From Puccinia triticina (taxonomy: Eukaryota; Basidiomycota; Pucciniomycetes; Pucciniales; Pucciniaceae), in assembly GCF_026914185.1 (NCBI RefSeq), contig NC_070570.1, positions 2,728,001 through 2,792,000 of the forward strand: a stretch of 64,000 bases of DNA, read 5' to 3'. The position numbers and the translations under genes are program-made. Of this stretch, positions 57,320 through 64,000 are shown one piece after another; position 1 is the first letter of the stretch; the number at the start of each line of letters is the position of its first letter. The notes below the pieces were generated by a model. That model searched no databases. It worked only from the letters and a program-made list of their open reading frames with translations, and was not told where the DNA came from.

Positions 57320-57952
57320 AGTACTCCCAGGGCAGCTCCAGAAAATCACCAAAGCAAATAGCCTCGTAGCTCCCAGCCCGCCCTCAACTTGAGAGCACAA
57401 CACTTTTTCAAACTCAAGTGCTGCCAACTCGCAACACAAAGGAGACTTGCCAATCTAAATCCTACTCATACTGGCCATACAACCTTTTCCCAAGTCAAGA
57501 ATGCAGAGAGAGAAAGATGTTGTCTGAAGAAAATTTTCAATGGAAACTTGTCTCAAGTAGATGTTTTTATAAGTAATCCCTATACACATCCAATTGCGGT
57601 CCCTACACCAGAAGAATTGATCACGGAAATCATACACATAAAACCACCACCCGTTCATTCCTAGGAGTGTTGAGAAAAGAGCCGCCAACAAAATTCAACA
57701 TTAAGTGAGCTTGAGGTCCCATTGGAATCATTGTCCAGCACATCATCAGACAAAACCGCCACATGGGTTACCTGCAGCGGACACAGTTCAACTTCAAAGC
57801 ACATCAACTTGGACTTGCTTGATGCAAAGGGCACACACTTTTTTTCCTATGCCCGCCCACACAAGCCCATTGTTGGGCGTGTGCTTTGTACAGGTGTGGG
57901 CGTGGGTGTGCGGGGGCGTGTAGGGGCGTGCGAGGGGGTATATGTATGTATA
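57320..57952. other. No gene recognised
   Basis: AT-rich then G-rich (57890-57950, gtgtgcgggggcgtg). Open frames run into the adjacent minisatellite on both strands and look artefactual. Confidence 0.35.
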
Positions 57953-58340
57953 CCAGCTTGCCAGGACTCCAGAGGAACTTTCCTCCCGGCGAGCTGGTAT
58001 GTGTGTATACCAGCTCGCCAAGAGGGAAAATCCTCCCAGCAAGCTGGTATGTGTATACCAGCTTGCCGAGAGGGAAACTCCTCCCAGCAAGCTGGTATGC
58101 GTATACCAGCTCGCCAAGAGGGAAGATCCTCCCGGCGAGCTGGTATGTGTATACCAGCTTGCCAAGAGGGACTCTCCTCCCGGCGAGCTGGTATGTGTAT
58201 ACCAGCTTGCCAAGAGGGACTCTCCTCCCGGCAAGCTGGTATGGTGTATACCAGCTTGCCAAGAGGGAAGTTCCTCCCGGCGAGCTGGTAATGTATACCA
58301 GCTCTCCGGGAGGAACTTCCCTCTTGGCAAGCTGGCGGGG
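57953..58340. repeat. 48-base palindromic minisatellite (eight units)
   Basis: accagct begins units at 57953, 58009, 58057, 58105, 58153, 58201, 58250 and 58297. Each unit pairs with itself: taccagcttgccaagaggga against tcctcccggcgagctggta. The 48-base period is a multiple of three, so all six frames tend to stay open, giving spurious peptides such as VYQLAKREDPPGELVC. The last copy is reversed, closing the array. The same palindrome occurs in single diverged copies at 13265-13340. Confidence 0.88.
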
Positions 58341-58844
58341 CAACAGTTTGGAAGGCACCGCTCCCAATGAGGGTCCAGCCTCAAACACGCCTCCGAAGCG
58401 TTTCATAGACGGCTTCCTTGATACAGCAGGTGATGACATCAATCCTCCTGCCAAATCAGATGGGGCGCGGTGGCATACCCTGTACTTGGTTGAAGGTACA
58501 AAACACAAGGCGCTCAACGCTGCGTACAGGAACCAGTTTGAGGTTACTTGTATTCCAAATTGACTTCACGCCTGAAACCAATCCCTTGGTGCAGGCGCCT
58601 CAGGAAGAACTATATCAGGCTCCCTAACTTTCTTTTTCCCCGGCGGCGGCTCCAGCTCCACTGTTGCATTTGCGCAGTTTGAGCAGACCCCGTCCTGTCC
58701 CCCTCCACCTTTGCACTTGCAATAGGCCCGAGGGGAACAAATTTTTTTACTGCCCTGTTCTCCCTAATCCCTAACCCCTATCCCCTAACCCCCAAAACCT
58801 AAAACCTGCCCCCTACCTGCCCCTTATCCCCCAACGGGGACAGG
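58341..58844. other. Possible fragment, unrecognised
   Basis: A plus-strand frame (58352-58563) with FIDGFLDTAGDD and LNAAYRNQFEV reads like a protein end, but it joins the minisatellite frame upstream and has no recognisable family. 58740-58840 holds a C-rich run with repeated ccctaaccccta-like phrases. That phrase recalls telomere repeats, but it is short and irregular. Confidence 0.3.
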
Positions 58845-58895
58845 GGCGATCAAACCAGCAACCTGCCTATTACCTAGCTGCAAACCACTAGGCTA
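58845..58895 (-). repeat. tRNA-like (SINE-type) segment
   Basis: On the minus strand the A box tagcctagtggtttgc (58880-58895) is close to the pol III consensus. The B box ggtttgatcgcc (58845-58856) follows at tRNA spacing. Acceptor stem not evident. Confidence 0.5.
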
Positions 58896-59310
58896 TGAAA
58901 CATTTTCTGCATAGGGCTGTTTGGGAAAATTTATTACCCAGGCCAGCTCCAATCAGCTCCATCCAGCTCTGCCCTCCCATTGGTTCCAAACCAAAGATAA
59001 TAGTGAATTTATCTTTGGTTTAAAGCCAAAGAATTGGATTGACACAGGTGGGATTAGGGGTTAGGGATTAGGGGGGATATGAAAATTAAAACTTGGGCAA
59101 TACTGGATAGAAGCGTGCGGTAACCTTGTTTTCCGCGGTTCTGAAACAGCTCCTCCCAGCTCCATCCAGCTCCGCCCTCCCATTGGTTCCAAAACAAAGA
59201 TAATAGCAAATTTATCTTTGGTTTAGAACTGATGGATCAAATAGCCATGTCTTGCATTTGCACAGGTTTTTAACCCCCCCTCCGTCAATTACAATTGTTT
59301 TTGACCTGAG
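58896..59310. other. Diverged direct repeat
   Basis: The phrase agctccatccagctc, with tctgccctcccattggttcc, occurs near 58951 and again near 59158, each followed by aaagataatag and a T/A-rich copy of tttatctttggttta. Two copies of an unknown repeat; no gene. Confidence 0.5.
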
Positions 59311-59422
59311 CACTGTGAAAAAAACTCAAGAAGCTGCTGCCAGTTGACATGCAATATTATAAAGGTGCCTTTGTAATATTTCATGGCAACTGGCAGCAGT
59401 TTTTTGAGTTTTTTTCACAGTG
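59311..59422. mobile_element. CAC-ended MITE, 112 bases, GAG duplication
   Basis: Left end CACTGTGAAAAAAACTC, right end its complement; the inverted repeat spans about 42 bases, so nearly the entire element is one hairpin. GAG on both sides (59308-59310, 59423-59425). Confidence 0.82.
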
Positions 59423-59573
59423 GAGGCGGACATTTTCTGCAATTGCGCGCTGAGCATTTTTTACGCCCCCCTCCTGTCCTTGCAATTGCAACAGGCACAA
59501 GGGGGTTGAATCCTGCCCCTTTTCATTCCTGGTTCAGGAATTGGGGGGCAAGTTGTGAGCCGCGGCTCCCGCG

Positions 59574-62500
59574 AACTCACAGGAAGTATCACAAGAGATA
59601 TCACGAGCCACCATCAAGCGCTGTACTTAGTCCTGCCAGTCCCGCCTCTCCTAGCTCGGCAGGGAAGTACTGAGACTTCCCCCGAGCTAGGTGAGCATTT
59701 TCCCTTCCCCTCTTTCTCCTTCTCCCCTCTCCTTCCTCTCATTAGATGTATGTAGAGGGAAGTACTGAGACTTCCCCCAAGCTAGTTCCCTTGCCCCCAT
59801 CTGCAATACAAACTGAGGTTCTAGAACTGCTCGTGCCCTCGCCCTCGTCCTCGCCCCTTGCTCCTCGCCCTCGCCCTCGTCCTAGTGGAGCTCTCTGTGT
59901 CGAGAGCTTACACTTTTTTTTTCTCAAACCTCCACCTTGCCCATCACCTCAACCACGCCCACCTCGCCAGGGCTTCATGTCCACAAGACGCAAGACCTCT
60001 TCAGATCAACTTCTTCCACTGACAGATATTGAGGCGGTGATATGAGCCGCCAACAAAGCCAAAAGAGCAGCCGCAGTCGCAGAAAAACAACGCCAGGCGA
60101 CTCTACGCATTGACTTTCTGCCAGCCCCGTCACCAACCTCGCCCCAAACCGCGCTCTCGACCTCGCAGCCAGCTACAGCAGCCACCCGAGCCCTAGCCCC
60201 CGGCCCCCTGGAAGTTCACTCCTGCCCACCTTCCTTATCAACCTCCCTGACCCTCCCACAAGCAGCCCAACGACTTGTTTCTTCTTGGCTGACAGTAACG
60301 TGCCTCCGATCATCCGAGCTTGGTCCCCGATCAAACCAACAGCTATAAAAGCACCCCCCCACCAACAAAACCTTTCAACCCGACACTGTCGACACCACCA
60401 ACCCTCCCCCCATCTCCTCAGCCCCATCCAAAGCCAAGCCCGTCCACATCTTGCGCCCTGACGATCGCCTCCCCAGACACCCGATTGACCACCATGACAC
60501 ACGGGGAAAGAGCAAATGCCAACAACAATCCACCCCCAAACGCATCACACACCTCTTCATCAAATTCCGTTCCCCAAGCGGATAACGCCTTCATCGCACA
60601 GCTACAATGCATGATGCTGACACTTCAGCAGACCAACCTCGACGCACAACGGGCCGCGGACGCCAGAGCGCTGGCTGCACAAGAAGCCGCAGAGGCACAC
60701 GCAAGAGCGGACACAGAACGGTTCCGACTGGCTCAAGAGGCCGCAGAAGAACAAGCACGAGCAAACAAAGAACGCTTCGCCCGACTCCAGGAGACCCTGA
60801 TCCACGCAACGACTCAACAAACAGCCCCACCTTGCCCGGCCAGCCCACCAAATGACCATGTTGACCTCCCCAAATTCCGCACATTGGACGGCCCAACCTA
60901 CGTGGGCCCTTACCAGGAAACCGAGGCCTTTCTGGCCTGGATCCAGGCACTGGAAATCTTTTTCAACACCAAAAAGGTGACTGCTACCGACAACAAGATC
61001 AGAATCGCCGGTACACTCATCAAGGAAACGAACCTTTTATTGGTCTACTCAAACGAAGCAAAGAAGTACCTTGAGAAGCCCTGGAACGACTTCAAGCAGA
61101 CATTATTCAATGCGGCTCTGCCGGTCCGCTGGCGCCAGGGGCTGAAAGAGAAGATTCAGTCCCTCAAGATGGACGCCTCCAAAACCTTCGCCCAATATGA
61201 GACACGGGCCCGAACCCTCCAACGCATGATTAACTACGACTCCGATCCTTTGAAGATTTCGGATCTCAGCCTCGCCAAATGGCTAAGCAGTGGACTATCT
61301 GCTGAGGTCCGAGCCGACATTCTCAAGTTCGAGATCCTCAAAACCTCACCGTTCGATTACGGCCGTTTTGCAAAACATGTTTGTATCTTTTTCGACGCTC
61401 TTCCAGCTCGAGCACCGGCGAACTGACCAAGAACACAAGCTACAACAGCTTCTAAAAACGCTACCACAACCACTGAAACCAGGGCCCCCAGGACCTTGTT
61501 AGACAAGATGCGCTGGCAAATCCACTTGTACTTGGATTCAATGGGCCGCTGCCACTGGTGCAGAGGGCACTGCGGTATGCCAAATGGATTGTGCACCAAC
61601 AGCCGCGCCCGAGGAAAAGTCAAATTCCCTCCATCCTACGTAACGCCGCCAAAACCACCGAACTACACTGCCCCCCTTCCATGGAGCTCCGCAAATGGTC
61701 CAAGCCCCCGCCCCCCTAACGCCACGGCGGGTCAACCAATCTTGCAGCCAGCGGGAGTGGCAGGCGTCTTGGACAAGCCAGCCGACCTCTACTCAAGCAT
61801 GACGGTCACATCGACGGCAGCCATCAACAAATTGGATGACATTGTTGCCCGAGGTTACGACGATGATGAGGAATTGGTGACTGAAGATAATGAAGCCGCT
61901 GCGATTCAAATGTTTGAGGCAACCAACGCATTTGACAAATCACTCAACACCCTGATCTCCAACTCCATCTTAGGACCAACTGAGGGGTATGTGTGCAATC
62001 CCCCTAAACCCCACAAGACCCTGCACCTCCTCCATAAGGGACGTGGCTTACAAGGCCACATTTTTACAGTGAAGAACCCGAGACCAATAGCCACGCATCC
62101 AAATAGCCGCTTCCACCCAATGATGCCCCATCTTCCCTTTCACACGCCCAAACCAACTCACCTGATCGCCGCTCACACCCCCACCCAATTCCCCATCCTA
62201 TATTCATTTGAAGAATACCCAACAGTTTCCCGATTCTCCACTAACCTTCAAACTCACAGGAAGTATCACAAGAGATATCACAAGCCACCATCAAGCGCTG
62301 TACTTAGTCCTGCCAGTCCCGCCTCTCCTAGCTTGGCAGGGAAGTACTGAGACTTCCCCCGAGCTAGGTGAGCATTTTCCCTTCCCCTCTTTCTCCTTCT
62401 CCCCTCTCCTTTCTCTCATTAGTTGTATGTAGAGGGAAGTACTGAGACTTCCCCCGAGCTAGTTCCCTTGCCCCCATCTGCAATACAAACTGAGGTTCTA

Positions 62501-62590
62501 GAACTGCTTGTGCCCTCGCCCTTGTCCTCGCCCCTTGCCCCTCGCCCTCGCCCTCGTCCTAGTGGAGCTCTCCGCTTTGAGAGCTTACAC
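59574..62590 (+). mobile_element. Gag-only LTR retroelement (non-autonomous, Ty3-type gag)
   Basis: Two 340-base direct repeats (59574-59913 and 62251-62590) with about a dozen differences by eye, mostly C/T or G/A. They enclose a 2.3-kb interior that encodes only a gag-like protein. The repeats start aactcacaggaagtatcac and end gagagcttacac, without a clear TG...CA. Each carries two copies of gggaagtactgagacttccc around a T/C tract. I see no protease, reverse transcriptase, RNase H or integrase motif, no convincing primer-binding site, and no target duplication. The layout matches elements described in plants as TR-GAG. Confidence 0.7.
59977..62250 (+). pseudogene. Gag-like polyprotein of the LTR element, interrupted
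   Basis: The likely start MSTRRKTSSDQLLPLTDIE (59977) hits an in-frame TGA at 60043-60045. The frame continues (ANKAKRAAAVAEKQRQ) and then shifts by about 60320. The main open part (60320-61426) has an Ala/Glu/Arg-rich coiled coil (about 60640-60800). The retrotransposon gag core follows: LPKFRTLDGPTY, TEAFLAWIQALEIFFNT and WNDFKQTLFNAALP. An in-frame TGA at 61424-61426 separates it from a continuation in the same frame with a Cys/His cluster (CHWCRGHCGMPNGLC), a likely zinc knuckle, and a Pro-rich tail. At least two nonsense codons and one shift show decay. Confidence 0.75.
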
Positions 62591-62650
62591 AAGTCCAAGG
62601 CATTTATGTTTGGGGAATTTAAATTAATTTTCTTGCGGTATTAAGCGTAA

Positions 62651-62675
62651 ATAGAGGCCAAGGCGGCTTCACCGC
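62651..62675 (-). mobile_element. Helitron-like 3' end, terminal base changed
   Basis: On the minus strand gcggt-gaa-gccgc, then cttggcct and CTAT instead of CTAG. Otherwise identical in layout to the other ends. The body would extend to the right. Confidence 0.4.
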
Positions 62676-63276
62676 TGCAGGGCCCAAAGCCACTCAACCT
62701 CTGCTAGCTCACAATTGGAACAAATTCTTTGCAAGCCCCACCAAACCACCTCAGAACCCTCAATGCTTGCCATGCCAACAACACAAAGCCTTGGCTGGCA
62801 GTTTTTCCATTGCTCTCTGTTTCTTGCTGGGGGAGGAATGACCTATAGCCACAAGGGACTCTGTGAAGTTTGCTTGCCATTGAAGCTGCTCTTTGTCTCC
62901 ACATTTACAAAATCCCCCTTTTTCTCTCTCTTTCTCTCACTCTTGTCTTTGTTACATAAGATTATTATTAATGATACACTTGCACTTACAGACCAATGAC
63001 ATGTTATCTTCTTGAATGCAAGAAAAAAGAGATCTATCTAATTTTCTTCTCTTGTGGATTATGGTTGAGCATGGTTCCCTAAGGATAAAAATACAAAATC
63101 ACAAAGGGGAAAAGAGGTAAGCAAATGAGGGGCAACATAAGCAAGAAGGTAATGTGGTTGGAGATTAGACATAAGCAGGGTCCCTGGTAGACTGAACAGG
63201 GAATATTGTTGTGGTTTGGAATGATGATTGTATCCAGCATTACAAACTCCCACCTCAGAGCTACATGCTTTAGGGT
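62676..63276. other. No gene recognised
   Basis: Mixed composition; a plus-strand frame of 94 codons (62715-62999) has no domain. May be the interior of a Helitron-type element. Confidence 0.35.
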
Positions 63277-63830
63277 CTAGTGAGTGGAAGCGTAACCCAG
63301 TAGCTGGGTTACAACAAATATACCTCCGACTCCGTTCAGCTTTCCGCTCAACCAATTGTGTTCTGAGTCGGTGTGTTTGACAAGTAGGATGTGGTCGCCG
63401 GCGGCAAAGCTGGGGTCGCTGTCGGTCTGGGCAGCGAGGTCCTAGAGTGTGGTGATGTAGGGAGGTTGCGAGGCGGGGGGGGCAGCGGCGGTTTGATTTT
63501 TGGCTTGAGCGGGGGAGAGGGGGGTTTGCGGACTCTGAGACGTTTTGGACATGAATGGGCGGCGGCAGCGGCCACGGAACCAAGACGCGCAGGCCAAGAA
63601 GTCTTCCTGGGCATGCAGGGCGGAGGGGCTGCGACTATGGGCGCGGGCTTGCTTGAAAACAATGAGTTTGCCAGACACGGCTTCGGTGTGATGCTCGATG
63701 TTCCAAGCGTGTTGGGCTTTGGCGGGAGGCCCAAGCCGGGTGCCTTCACCGTCGCCAACGCGAGCCCAAGAATGCTTATTGATGTCCAAGTTGATAAAGA
63801 TGCCAGAGGCCGCGGTGGCGGCGGATTACT
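63277..63830 (-). pseudogene. SH3-domain protein fragment with stop at the ALYDY tyrosine
   Basis: One minus-strand frame can be read from about 63800 to the stop at 63277-63279. The first part has FINLDINKHSWARVGD, then a Pro/Ala-rich stretch ending ASQPPYITTL. An in-frame TAG (63442-63444) follows, exactly where SH3 domains have the Tyr of ALYDY. The frame goes on as DLAAQTDSDPSFAAGD, HILLVKHTDSEHNWLSGKLN and GVGGIFVVTQL, a recognisable SH3 fold of the Rvs167/amphiphysin or actin-patch type. The second Trp and the final PxxY of the binding groove are also changed. So it is a dead copy. The parent gene is not in the window. An overlapping plus-strand frame is an artefact of GC-rich sequence. 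Confidence 0.6.
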
Positions 63831-63835
63831 CTAAC

Positions 63836-63920
63836 TTAACTAAGTCCCTCTCTATGTGGAGGGGGGACGCTGTCCCGCAGGGACCCTCCAAAGGAGGGAC
63901 TTATGCGCTAAGTCACTTGG
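63836..63920. repeat. Palindromic repeat related to 42521-42592
   Basis: The sequence aacttaactaagtccctct, followed by ggaggggggacgctgtcccg and cagggaccctcc, then ggagggactta, is a diverged, inverted copy of the unit at 42521-42592. It forms nested hairpins. It sits at the 5' edge of the SH3 fragment. Confidence 0.65.
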
Positions 63921-64000
63921 CTTGCATATGAGGATTAGGAAAAAGTGGCTTTTTTTTTGAAGCTCTCTACAGCTACCCTCACGCCCTCGGCAGTTACCAA

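Noticed and set aside
57722..58563. Long overlapping open frames on both strands encoding 16-residue repeats
   Set aside because: The 48-base period is divisible by three, so frames remain open without selection; no start, family or flanking gene supports them.
58740..58840. Telomere-like ccctaacccc phrases
   Set aside because: Short, irregular, and inside ordinary repeat sequence; not a telomere tract of constant unit.
63391..63834. 147-codon Gly-rich plus-strand open frame
   Set aside because: The opposite strand encodes a recognisable SH3 domain; the Gly-rich frame is the complement of its Pro-rich part.

Overview
This window looks like nuclear DNA of a basidiomycete fungus, most likely a rust (Pucciniales). 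The genes have many short introns (about 45-150 bases, GT...AG, including a 28-base micro-exon). The encoded families are fungal, and two genes encode signal-peptide proteins of unrecognised or poorly characterised type. More than half of the window is transposon-derived or repetitive. I see no rRNA, no intact tRNA, no CRISPR array and no bacterial operon structure. The rust assignment is inference from gene style and repeat content.

Gene islands: 0.8-4.0 kb (-) TMEM184/Ost-alpha-like membrane protein. 6.9-10.0 kb (+) MFS anion:cation symporter. 27.6-30.3 kb (-) 819-residue low-complexity protein, divergent from 31.2-33.3 kb (+) a 473-residue secreted/membrane protein in nine exons. 39.9-40.6 kb (+) short PAP2-type sphingoid-base-phosphate phosphatase. 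43.2-43.5 kb (-) small unknown protein. 44.6-46.5 kb (-) alanine aminotransferase (513 aa, five exons). 51.3-54.4 kb (-) a second MFS symporter paralogous to the first. 55.2-56.0 kb (-) small secreted protein. The gene set is a mixture of housekeeping, transport and secretion functions, not one pathway.

Repeat islands: 4.9-5.4, 11-25, 34.7-39.8, 40.9-43.0, 46.8-51.0 and 56.7-63.9 kb. They hold a decayed copia 3' end with LTR, a gag-only LTR element with 340-base repeats, a probable solo LTR, seven Helitron-like 3' ends, tRNA-like SINE-type boxes, palindromic minisatellites and several MITE families. Fragments of host genes (acetolactate synthase, an SH3 protein, part of the 43.5-kb gene) lie among them.

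The strongest unusual signal is a set of six short elements that start with CAC, end with GTG, often have an A-run just inside the end, and are flanked by 3-base target duplications (five exact, one imperfect). Three insertions (two of these elements and one hAT-like element) can be proved inside the window, because each lies in one arm of an inverted duplication whose other arm keeps the empty site.
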